From Siphonodentalium dalli (lineage: Eukaryota > Mollusca > Scaphopoda > Gadilida > Siphonodentaliidae): DNA of 64,000 bases. Under the pieces are notes generated by a model. That model was not told the DNA's origin. It was given only the letters and a program-made list of their open reading frames with translations, and ran no database searches. Below are positions 23,004 to 35,300 of the stretch, piece after piece. The position numbers were made by a program, and so were the translations under genes. The stretch covers positions 80,750,705 through 80,814,704 of the forward strand of contig CP136067.1 in the NCBI GenBank assembly GCA_032622095.1. Reading direction: 5' to 3'. Position 1 is the first letter of the stretch. Each line of letters opens with the position of its first letter.

Positions 23004-23997
23004 GATGTATTGAAGTGAATTAAGTTTGGCAGTGAAGGGTGCAAGGCTTCCAGCTCTTCCTGTGTCAAGATAACATATGGAATTATTAATGTACGCTTCC
23101 TTCACCATAAACCATGGGTACTTGATAGGTGAGAGTGGTTGTTTATCTGATAATGAAGGCCTACTGTTGGAGCATACCACTTTATATGAATGGGATAAGT
23201 TAGTGCTTTATTTACACGAGCTTCCTGCAAAGAACCTATTGCGTAATACCAACGTCAGCTCATGTTTTTTATCGTGGGAGTTACATCTATATTGGCTCCA
23301 GCAATCTGTTTCCTCTTCTCTCATGGCACATCAGTACTGCTGTAAATCACTGACATGAAATATATGAGGGAATATATGGCATTTATATTTAATTTTTGCA
23401 CGGAGTTTTAGAGAACTTTCATCAAATAACTCATGTTTGGTGTGCAGCGCTGTAGTGTACCATGACATCGATAATACTGGTACATTTATATATTGTACTA
23501 GTGATATCAATAGAATTAATGGGCCTTAAATTTTTCATACCAGGGTTGACCAGATAGACATTGGTATTGTCTGATTTGTGTATGACTGAATTTTGACAAT
23601 TATTTTTTGAATATTTTGGCACAAAATAGAGCTTATGTTTGACTTTATATTGGGGTTGATTTTGTTGTCCTTGCACTAAAAGTGTTAAGGTCTATATATC
23701 ACATTCATGATTAGTTTTACTGAAATGAGCTACCTCTGTTATGATATGCATCACAATGAAACTTACCACCTATATATTGAAACTTATAGGGGCGCCGGAG
23801 GAAAGAGGCACTGGACAGTGGGGGGGGGGGGGGGGGGGGTGGCATGGCATTGCCTCTTCTACCTCCACCATGTTCCTTCCTGGAACCAAAGTATATATCG
23901 CAGTAAAATATGATGTGTAAAAGGAATGTTTCTATGTTGTTTGAAAGAGAAATAGATCTATTCTGGTGGTTCAGCATGAACTTGAGTTGTAAATGTA

Positions 23998-24257
23998 TTA
24001 ACCCTTTGAGTGCCAGGGGCCGATCTCATCGGCCCTAAACCCAGCTAAACCTACAAAATAAGTCTGTTAAAGAATATAAGAATAAATTATTAAAATTGTA
24101 AAAAATTGTAAAAACAAAAAAAAATATATATATGTTAGGCCAATGCATTCTCTTATATATGCGAGGCGACCTATGGTCGACTCGCATATATAAAAGAATG
24201 CATTGGCACAGGGTATATGGGTTGATACAAAAATTGACCTGGCACTCAAAGGGTTAA
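23998..24257. mobile_element. TTAACCCTTTGAGTGCC-type MITE carrying one hairpin
   Basis: TTAACCCTTTGAGTGCCAGG at 23998 and the reverse complement CCTGGCACTCAAAGGGTTAA ending at 24257 are perfect 20-bp inverted repeats including the TTAA. Inside is a single TGCATTCTC hairpin (about 24138-24210). The left interior also has the small palindrome 'ggccgatctcatcggcc'. Confidence 0.92.
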
Positions 24258-24263
24258 AACTGT

Positions 24264-24525
24264 TTAACCTGGTTTATCCCTTTCTTTACTAAATACTCAT
24301 TGACGAGTAGTTTCCTTAGGAAATGTTCAGATAGTAATTTTGTTTGTTGAACTTCAACTTATTAACTGAATATTTGCCATGAAACCAGCTGTTTCTTGTA
24401 TTATCTGATTTTCTGTCTGTTGTCTGTTTATGCATGAAGAACACCCCTCCAAATTAATAATAGACCATTCCAATTTACACTTTTATAAAGGAATGGGATA
24501 ACCCATCTGGTAAAGACAGGGTTAA
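24264..24525. mobile_element. TTAACCCTTTCTTTAC-type MITE
   Basis: 'ccctttctttactaaatact' and 'cattgacgagtagtttcc' on the left, 'gaacacccctccaaat' and 'aatagaccattcca' on the right, with GGGTTAA ending at 24525. It lies only a few bases after the previous TTAA element. Confidence 0.75.
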
Positions 24526-24732
24526 CATTTTGTATATGCCAGCTCTATATTCAAATGTAGCTCACCAGATTGATGACACACTTAATTATGTAGTCCTGTA
24601 ACTACATATAACCCATTTGTTTGTTATGTGCCATCACTGATGGTGTATAAGGTTAGCAATAGAGGTTGAGATATAGTTCAATAAATTGGCAGCCATTCCC
24701 CACAAGCCTGAGTTTAGAGTGCCTGTCATTTG

Positions 24733-24823
24733 CAGAATGAGGTCCCCAATGGGTGAATTTAGTGACACTATCCCGCATAGCGGGCTATCATCACCAAGTT
24801 CACCCTCTGGGGACCTCATTCTC
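24733..24823. mobile_element. GAGGTCCCC palindromic MITE core
   Basis: 'gcagaatgaggtcccca' and 'gggtgaatttagtga' mirror 'tcaccaagttcaccc' and 'tctggggacctcattct' around a 'cccgcatagcggg' loop. Related copies lie at 44156-44611 and 47812-47912, with half copies near 26090-26117 and 61898-61935. Confidence 0.82.
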
Positions 24824-25189
24824 TTTCGGCCTCATCTGCTATGGGAGACATAGACTCAGATTGTATGGGCAGCCAAATTAACATATACTCAAATATTTGG
24901 AGATATCTCTAAATAAGATAAGATCATCCTGCTCAAGACTAGATGAGGTTAAAGCGGATTCTATCACCGACCTGTGCACAAATCTGGAATGATACTGTCC
25001 TTTGTATAGTATGTTTCATGTCCCATGGACAACTAATTAAATCACTGTGTTACTTTGCCCGGACTTTGTTTGGAAATAAACCATAGCTGGTTGATTACTG
25101 TGTGATACTTTCCCCCCTCGGGCAATGCAAATTATAGTCAGTTATGTTGGAAGGGTGATGTTAGAAGTTTTATAAATCTGAACCTCCCC

Positions 25190-25355
25190 ATTATCTGAAC
25201 ATTTCCCACTAATGTATAGAGGAATCCTTCTGTACTTGTATCTTTCGTCTGTTCATATTACCTGAACATCTCTCAGAATTAATAATACACCACTCAAATA
25301 TATTTTTTTATAACTGAATGTTTTCAATATCACTGGTATAAAGAAAGGGCTTCAT
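25190..25355. mobile_element. TTAACCCTTTCTTTAC-type MITE, internal fragment
   Basis: 'ttatctgaacatttcccact', 'cctgaacatctctcag' and 'aataatacaccactca' are interior phrases of that family. No intact end. Confidence 0.55.
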
Positions 25356-25571
25356 AATTCATCTCACATGGAGATACTTCAAATTGTGTAATATCCAGGA
25401 TGTACCTGGGTATTATTCTTACCTGTGCATGCGTGACAAGCGTCTCAGTCATATGGAAATTAAGGGAGGGGAAAATCACGCTACAGGAAATATGCATACA
25501 TTCACAGAGAACTTATTGAGTACAGCATACATACTGCGATGTAATGAGCATTTTGTGCATAACATCAGATG

Positions 25572-25747
25572 TACAGTAATGCCCTAAGTAATCAAACCCT
25601 TAACCACAGCAGAATTATGGGTAACTTTTCAGGTTTTAGTCGGAAATATGGCTTGTTGCCATTCACCGGAAAGCTCTCACTAAATCCTGAAAAGTTACCC
25701 ATAATTCTGCTGTGGTTAAGGGGTCGATTACTTAGGGCATTACTGTA
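25572..25747. mobile_element. CAGTAATGCCC palindromic MITE with shortened right arm
   Basis: Starts TACAGTAATGCCCTAAGTAA and ends 'cttagggcattactgta'. The right arm lacks the 'ttccgatgaatggcaacaag' part, so the centre is asymmetric. Confidence 0.87.
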
Positions 25748-26210
25748 GGGCTATCATGTAGGTGTTTTAAAACAAAATTCCTTACTGGAACTGAAACTTT
25801 GGAATGTCGAACGTTATCATGAAACCCACGCAGCTCATTGAATGATTCAAATTAAAGGCATGTGGCTAGTTTGAACCCCAACACTATATCTATATTTGCG
25901 AATGTCTGTCCGTCTGTCTGTGTTTCATAGAAAATATATCGCTCCAAAGAGGTCTATCATGGATATCCATTTATGAGGAATATAATGGTGCAGGTACACA
26001 TTTTCTAAAGTAAAGTCTTTGGGTCAGGGACAGGAGAAGGTTCGAGGTACAACAAAATCGATGAATTTTTTTTGTCACCGATTGATATCAAACCCTCTGG
26101 GGACCTCATTCTGCAAATGTCACCATATTCCCAGGCCTGAATGCAGGATTGTGGCATTTCAGTAACAGATATCTAATCTAATATATGCATTTACTATTTG
26201 TAGATGAGAT

Positions 26211-26345
26211 ATGGCGCTACATAAAGTTTCACTGGATATTCTGGAGAATAATGTTGGGGTCAGTGATTGTGTGCTTTTAGACCCTCTCACAGAAGACGCT
26301 TTTATACATAACATAAAACAGAGGTTCAACCATGAACAAATCTAT
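26211..26345 (+). CDS. Myosin I exon 1 (first coding exon, residues 1-45)
   Basis: ATG at 26211 opens 45 complete codons, ending NHEQIY before the donor gtaagt at 26346 (phase 0). An acceptor-like tatttgtag ends at 26203, so the seven bases before the ATG may be the end of the 5' UTR and an untranslated exon may lie further upstream. The ATG at 26204 is out of frame and stops at 26224, so it would act as a short upstream ORF if transcribed. The next intron is 5,903 bp. Confidence 0.93.
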
Positions 26346-29300
26346 GTAAGTATTCATATAATAATGCTCCAGCAATGGATAATAATAAATGAGAATTAGG
26401 CCTATTGCAACATAGATGTATTCAGTCATCCAGACTACAAGTTACAACAACAACATACACCATCTAATTTAACATCACTGATGACTTTCTGCCACCGAAA
26501 ATAAAAAAAAATGAATGTCACTTAAAAACTAGACTCAAAATGCCAAATAATGTCATTTATTTATTGAAAACTTAAAGCAATAATTATTAATATCCATCTA
26601 CCATGGTATATCATCGACACTATATGAAATCATCAGATAAAGAATTGTCACTTCCAGTTAAAAACATGTAATTTCATACACTAGAATCTGAGGCTGCCCT
26701 AATTTCAAATACCACACCCAAAACTATTTTGCCCTTTTTCTTCGCTGATTTTTTTTTTGATCATTGTTAACCCTTTGTTGGGTAGAACAACATTCTTGTC
26801 GATGTACGGTTGACATTTATGTTGTTTACGGTAGTTTTGGATAATATTATGTTACCTTGTACAGAATTTTTTTTAAATCATCTCCAAAGAGGAAACTGTC
26901 ATTGGATATAATGAGGATGGATATTATTTGTATTATTTACATTGATTCATGCTTTTAATATTAAATGTTGGCTGTTAGTCCCAAAACATAACATTTATAT
27001 TAAATCAGAGCAATATTTGAGAGTGTTTAATAGCTCTGTTTGAATAGTCGGTTCCACCCGACTGTGGACCCGACTAGTTGGCTGTATGATTTTTTAGCTC
27101 ACCTGAGACGAAGTCTCCGGTGGAGCTATAGTCATCACTCCTGGTCCATCGTCCGTCCGTGCGTCCATCCGTCCGTCCGTCCGTCAACTTTAAAAAAAAC
27201 ATCTTCTCCTCTGAAACCATCATACCGAATTGGTTCATATTTGTTGTGAATGTTCCCTATGTGACTCTCATTCAGATTTGTTCAAATGAGGTCACTTGGT
27301 CAAATAGTTGCGAAGCCAGGGCCATAACTCTATTCCTCCATAGTAATTCTTAGAACGACTTCTTTTACTGAACTATAAGGCCATATGGATTCATATTTGG
27401 TGTGGATGTTCCCTAGTTGACTCAAATTCAGATTTGTTAAAATGAGGTCACCAGGTTGATTAGTTGAGAAACCAGGGCCATAACTCTATTCCTCCATAGT
27501 AATTCTTAGAATGACTTCTTCTTTTGAACCATTTGACCGATTTAGCTTACATTTGGTATGGAGAGTCCTTGTGTGACTGGGGTTCAGATTTGTTCAAATG
27601 GGGTCACTGGGTCAAATAGGGGCAGAGCCAGGGCCCAGGGACATAACTCTTTTAATTTTTTTTGTTTAAATCCATGTTTTAAATCCTTGCCCCCTCAATC
27701 CCCCCCACCACCACCACTGAATGTCCCTGCCACCCCACACCAGATCCTTGCAAGGTTCACACCATTAAAAGCCTTACACTTTAGTTATATGACATGCCAG
27801 GAGCTGCCAGCCTTAATTCTCACAGTGCTCACTGCTGTGTGTCCAGTCATTATAAAGTAATTAACTTTTATCTCAATATCCACATTTATCAGGCTGGGAG
27901 AGAATGAGGTGTGTGAATGAAATTTAATCCTATGTGTTTACAGCAATCTCAAATACAACTCTAACTGTTTGACAGTTTACACATTTTATAATAGTATTAG
28001 TATTAACCATTTCATTACCAGAGCTATGCTGGTACAGCAAAAAGACCCTGCACCAGTGTATTCTCCTATATATAAGAGAATACACTGGGGATCAAGGAAA
28101 TATTGTTAGGCCAATTTTGTCAGACATCCAAATAAATCAGACATGTCCTATTCTCGCAGGGATGTCCCCACATATGTTTGGGGAGGGGGCAAATTTCTCA
28201 GATTTGTTCATTGAGATGTAATTTTTTTTCCAAAACCAATTACGTATACTAAAATAAAATGAATATAAAAAATAGACCATTGATCAAGAGAAATGAGCTC
28301 CTAGTTTTAATATTTGTCCAATATTTATTATTTTATAACAAGGTACTAGTATCATGCCAGTGCATTGTCTTATATATATGTGAGTGTCCCATAGGTAGCC
28401 TCACCTAAGAGAATGCACTGGCTCTCAAGGTTAAGGAAATATTGTTAGGCAAATGTAGACAAGCATCCAAATAAATCACAGATGTCCTATTCTTGCAGGG
28501 ATGTCCCCATGGGTTGAGGGGGTGGAATGAGCAGATTTGTTAAATGAGATGTAATTTGTTTTCTCAAAATTAATTATTTAGACTAAAATGAATATAAAAT
28601 AGTAAACTACTTAATTTTTTAACCCCACAGATTACATTATATAAAATATATGCCATATTATATACCATTTGAAAGAGGAAGCTCCAAAACATTGTATTAT
28701 CAACTTTTCCAGTATAATAAACTGTGGACATGTTGTTTTTATTGAGTTGCCAAAGAGTTTTGTCATCTAGATTGCAGTAAAAAGCAAAATTATTTTCAAT
28801 GCAGGGGGAATAACTCTATATATTAAAGATGGAGTTCTTCCCCTTCCATTGAAAAGTTTGAATTCTGTTGCATTCTGGGATCCAAAGGGGGGGGGGGGGG
28901 GAAGTCATTCTATAATTTCAGTAGTTTTTGGCTCACCTGAGACGAAGTCTCCAGTGGAGCTATAGTCATCACTCCTCGTCCGTCCGTCAGCAATTCTTTG
29001 AACTTCTCCTCTGGAACCATAAGACCGTATGGGTTCATATTTGGTGTGGATATTGCCTTGGTGACTCACATTCAGATTTGTTCAAATGGGGTCACTGGGT
29101 CAAATGTGGGCAGGGACATAACTCCAAAAAATATTAAACATTGCAAGTGAAGTCTGACATTTTATAAACATTTCGTGGAGATCTGCTAGAGGTCATTAAT
29201 TCCCAATTACAACATCAATCTATTACCTTGGGTGACAGATTTGTGAAAATGGTATTACAAAGTCGAATAAGGGCATTGCCAGAGACATAACTATTTCACA

Positions 29301-32300
29301 ACATATTAATTCTTAAAATATGTATGGAAGAGCCAAGAACTAGTTGGCTTATTTAGCATGGAATGTTCTTGTTTGACTGCAATACAGATATTTTTAATGG
29401 GGTAACCTGGAAAAATAGGGGCCAAGCGAAGGACAGTTTCCTTCTTAATATGCTTCCTTCACAAGGACCATCAGGTCTATTTTATAAAAAGGTGCTTGTG
29501 AGATTGGAAATTTCCAACAATTGGGAAAGTTTGAGATGTCAATTGTGTAATTCCAACCTAAGACTTGGGAGTCTTGAGCCTAGTCGTGAGGGGACTTGTT
29601 GGGGAGGGGGGGGGGGTGATCAGTAGTGTACAGTTGGTAATTTGGCCACATATCCTGTTTAGATCTACTTCTTTTAAAGTGATTATGAAAAGTTCCAACT
29701 ATTGTGGTCTCCAGAGTCCCAGTCTTATCAGTCTTTGCAGTCTGGTGAGCGACCCCACAGTCATTGACTGTCTTGTTTGTTACAATATGCGACAGCTACA
29801 ATATTTCTCAGTTTATTTGCAATAATATATTTGCCCATGGATATGACGTCATATATGACATACTCACCCGACAAAGGGTTAATCTGGACATAAAATTTAA
29901 CATTTCTTATACAACTGAAACCCTCACATTCTATGTCATCTATGTATGCATTTCAGTTAAATTGGTACATTAATATTGATATTCTGAGTTCATGGTGTTC
30001 ATTATTCCAGTTTGCAAGGTATTTTACAAAATAATATGAAAATTTGCCCGACAGCCCCAATTTATTTTAGACCTGTAAATAAGAGAAACATGTATTGATT
30101 GTATTTTGGTTTAAATTAAATGTAAAACAGGTTTTGTTAAAATTCTCCTGGAAACCTGAACACATCATTAACAAATGAGTCAGTAATTAACTTTTGGCAT
30201 TGGTTTTCAAATGTTGGTTTTAATCGAGAAATAATTTCAGAAATAAACTTGATGACTTCATGTTAAAATCAATAAGCTATGGTATTGTTGATTCAAATTA
30301 TTGATTGCTGGAAAAAAACAAGATCATTTATCTTATCTGATCACGCACACAGTGGAAGTGCAGCATGATCTCAGTGGACCTCAGAGACTAGTCTGAAATT
30401 CATACTTAATCATCATTCTTCATGGCAACTGACAATCCTCATTATGGTTGAGTGAATCAAGGCTTGAGTCAGTCTTTGAGAATCACACACTACAAGGCTA
30501 CATAGACAGGTTACTTTATACTCCTCCAGCTATTCACTCTTCACATTAATTTACCCTGGCTGCTATGGGGAACCCCTCTACAGGCCTGTGGTGATGAGTG
30601 TAAAGTTTTTATGATCTCAGCTGTTGAGTCTGAATAACCTCTTAATTAAGGATGGGACATATAATTACCTGAGACACATTAAAATCATGCTGTCATGCAG
30701 GCTAATAGCTTTTGTTCATCATCTCTGCTTATAGACTGTTGGAATATTATACACATATTTAAAGAAATGCTGATGACTTCCTCATTTAAAGATGTATTTA
30801 GTGTTCCAGACCTCCAGTTACAACAACAACAACAACAACAACAACAAAACATATCTTATTTGTCATAGATTTCTGTTTTTGATTTTTTGATAAATGTTGA
30901 AAACCAAATATGACACACAAACCAGACCTGTGAATACCAATAAAATAATTTTTGGTGTCCCTCTAAACATCATGAAATGAATACATACAAAATTCAATAT
31001 CAAACAAAATTTAATCTTTCATGTAGCAATTCTCGTTCAAAACATATTAATTTATACACTGTAATCTGAATTAAGATAGATTTCACAAATATTATCCTTG
31101 ACCCCTGAATACATCTTTAATTAACCCTTTCATGATGAGAGTTGTGCTAGTGCAGCATTAAATATCCTGTGCCAGTGCATTCTCTTATATATCGGACTCT
31201 CCCATAGGGAGCCTTGGATATATAAGAAAATGCGCTGGCTTACAAACATTTTTAGGCCAATGCTTTCTCTTATATATGTGAGGCTCCCTATGGCACAGGG
31301 TTTTCGCAAAATTTCAGGAAGCTCCAGTCATGGAAGGATTAATATATATAATTAGTATATACATGTAAGAGAATGCACTGGCCTACTAATTCAAGGAAAA
31401 TATTTTTAGGCCAATGCATTCTCTTATATATGCGAGTCTCCCATAGTGAGGCTCCCTATGGGAGACTCGCATATACAAGAGAAAGGTAACACCCTGTTTA
31501 TTAACCCTTCTATGACTGGATCTTCCTGGAATTTTGCGAAAACCCGGTGCCAATGGATTCTCTTATATATGTCAGTCTCCCATCAGGAGCCTCGTATATA
31601 TTAGAGAATGGAATTGGCCTAACAATATTTACATTGCTCTTGTAAGCCAGTGCACTCTCTTTTATATGTGAGGCTTTTTATGGGAGACTCGCTTATATAA
31701 GAGAATTCACTGTTATAGGATCTTTAATGCTGTGCCAGTGCAGCTCCCATCATGAAATGGTTAAAGCCACATGTGACATAATGTTCACAACTTCATATAT
31801 TGAAGAAGAGAGACTTGTATATCTTTATATGGAAAGAGCAATCAAATTATTTACAAAAGAAATTGAATCCTGACATATCAATGACAATTGCTCTTCAGAT
31901 ATGATGTGAAGGTCGACCATAAAATACGAGGCCTTTGTGATAGCTTTTCTCTTGTGCGCTTTTTGACGTTACATATATAAGTGTATCAACCATTGTGACA
32001 ATGATTAGGATAAATTGGATATTTGAAAATACACGAATCTGAGGACCGTTTCGGTTTTGATACCGAATTACACCGGTGATATCAACATCAAATCTCTAAT
32101 ATTCAGTCAAAGGGCTCTAAATATGAATGTCTCTATTGTCAATCTTTGAACTCCTCATTGAAATTAGAGACAAAAACTCTTAATGACCTAAATTTGTGTA
32201 TATATCAGTGTATTGATTATCATGAACACAATTCTCTTTATTCTTCAGACATACATCGGTAATGTGGTCATCTCTGTTAACCCTTACAAGAAGCTGTCTC

Positions 32301-35300
32301 TATACACAAGCAACATTATAGATGAGTACCGAAGTAGGAACATCTATGAGTTACCTCCACATATGTAAGTATACTCCCTAACTCCAATAAAGTCATTATT
32401 GCTTCACTAAATCTCTATATGTGTATTAATTCACACCTATATTTCTGCTGCTTTGGCCATAGTATTACAATAGCAAAAGATATATCACCCCAGGTGTTAA
32501 TTATTGAATTTTGTTGTTCTTGGGTATGATGATGGGATTTGGGGGGCTGGGGGGAGGGCAAAGATACCCACCTACTACGGGTTTCATCCATTTATTTTTA
32601 CCAGAGTTTTTTCTAGAATTATTGGCTTTGTTGGAGTTGGTAGTAGAAGCTAATTTCGCACATTTAGCATTGTTACTCAAGGCCCAACAGTTTGATTTGA
32701 ATATATTTTGTTATAGCGATAGACCAATATGAGTGAAAGGATATACTCATATGATCGGTTTCATTGATTGATTTTCACCTGACCTTCTTGAACTTAGAAA
32801 ACAGCACAATTTTTCCTCCATACAAACATTTAGCATTGCCCACTCTCTCAACTGAGTGCCTTGGGCATATGGCACACGTAACGTAATACCATGTTAATAT
32901 CATTTTAATGTCAATGCTGCATGTACTACTGTAATTAGCAGCATGCAATAATGTCTATATGTTGGATGGCACATTTATTTACTGTGACTGTCTGCTACGC
33001 TTAGCATTGTTTTGTAAACAAATTCACATGAGGTGAGTTTGGAAAATACATAACTACCTTCAACAGTACTGAACTATACAGTGGCAACTGGCAAATATCA
33101 TTGTACAATGGTGTCCAGGTGGCAGCCACTAGTCTTTTATATAGTTTTAGCCAATCAGGGTTGGGGAATTAGAATACCGATTTGTCCAGTCCACATTCTT
33201 GCTTGGATAATATTCACAGTGTCTAAGCCTGTACTCGAGGATTTCCTTATTTCCGATTATTGCTATGTCTTTATTGTGATTTTCATCTCTTTTGAAATCT
33301 GACAATGAAAAGGGTTAATTGTAGATAAATTAATTAGTCAACATAACCACCTGACAGACCAATGATCTAAATTTGCTATTTAGACCAAAACAACTATTTC
33401 AAATGCATATGCGTACAAATAGATGCCGCATTTGTCTGATTTCGGTTTCTTTTAGTTGTCAAAATGTACTCATAATCAAAGTACCTCAACAATATTCATT
33501 AATAAATGACATATTCAGATACAACACCATAGCTCCCCTCTTATATATAAAGCTTAGTAGGTGTTGACAATAAGAACTGAGTAAAAATTTCAACCTTCAT
33601 ATGTAAGTGGTCTACAGTCTACTAGTAGCTGTCCAGTCTGTACGACATTTGTTGCTGCATGTACTTCTTTCTACATATAAGCCATCTGATGCTGTACATC
33701 TTTTAGTCTGCTTGCTATTTTCAAATTGGGTTATGAGAAAGCCACAATGGTCTACAATCCCAAGTTTTTTTTACAAATATAAGTCATATATATATATATG
33801 TGTTAATTACAGCAATTGTATTCTAACTCTTTTTTAGCTGTGTTTTTACGCAACATATTTAGCACTGTTGTCCTTGGAGAAATTGTACAATTAGGCGATA
33901 TATGGACAATATACAGTAATACTCTAATTAATCGACTCTCTAACCACAGCAGAATTATGGGTAACTTTTCAGGATTTAGTCGGAAATATGGCTTGTTGCC
34001 ATTCATCGGAAAGCTCTCCCCGAGAGCTTTCAGATGAATGGCAACAAGCCATATTTCCGACTAAATCCTGAAAAGTTACCCATAATTCTGCTGTGGTTAG
34101 AGAGTCGATTACTTAGGGCATTACTGTACATCATAATTATGCATCTCAGTTTGTCAAGATACGACATTGATTCCGCCATGAGAGCACACACATGACCAAC
34201 ACTTTTTATTTCTGTCAGTTTATCATTCCACTAAACTACACTAAAAAGGGTGGGTACAACTGGGATATCTAAATGAGTGTTTCATTCATTATTGTTATTT
34301 GGTGTGTGGGGGGGGGGGGGGGAAGGTTGTGTGTGTGGAAATGTTCGTCGTAAACATAAAATGACATGTTTACACATATGTGTAGCAATTCAATATGAAA
34401 TGAAATAAATATGAATACACCAGTTTAACCCTTTCATGATGGGAGCTGCACTGAAGATCCTGTGCCAGAGCATTCTCTTATAAATGTGAGTCTCCCATAG
34501 GGAGCCTTGCATATATATATAAGAGAATGCACTGGCTTACAAGATCAAGGTAAATATTGTTAGGCCAATGCATTCTCTTACATATATAAGAGAATGCATT
34601 GGCACAGGGTTTTCAAAAAATTTCAGAAAGCTCCAGTCATGAAAGGGTTAATAAACATTGATTTGGATTTCCGATCGAATCGTTTGTTGTGGTGAGATCC
34701 AGATGTCTTGCCACAAAGAATATTTAGTAGTACTGGTGTACCAAAATCCTCATTTAGGATCGATATCTTGGATATGCTCATAAACTGAATCATGCAGACG
34801 TGACTAATTCATCCATGCATTGTAAATGGGTAGGTTTTTGCACAAATCCACACAATAAGACACACACCACAGATATCCTAAGTACAACATGTGCCTTAAA
34901 TAGTGTGTTATCTAAGCGATTTAAAACATAATATTCATATAAAACAATTTTTGATGTCGATGAATGATTACAGTTAATCAGCGCAAAGGTTACAGATTTT
35001 GATTTTGATGAATGTGGTACAGACGAGTACATCGAAAAACATAAATAATAGATAAACCATGACAACAGAACACCTTCTGAGTGCCCTTGATGTGTTTCTC
35101 TCAACTTCACTATATGAAACCGGATTACACAATCATCTTATAAAACTGTATATTCAAAGGTTGTTGGTGCGGCTATATAAAACTACTACCGGTATATAAA
35201 AGGTAGATATTTATCTCTATCAATGCACCCGTTTATAACTTATGATTGTGTGCAGAATTTATGTAAATATGAACTGTGTCACGTCCATATGAGAGCCTGA

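Larger units (their letters stand above)
26346..32248 (+). other. Myosin intron 1 (5,903 bp): repeat content
   Basis: Holds two 'gctcacctgagacgaagtct' repeats (27096-27660 and 28930-29440), a tandem duplication (28085-28605), a run of 15 G (28887-28901), a CAA run (30827-30846) and clustered TTAA double-hairpin MITEs (31121-31764). No alternative coding exon noticed. Confidence 0.7.
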
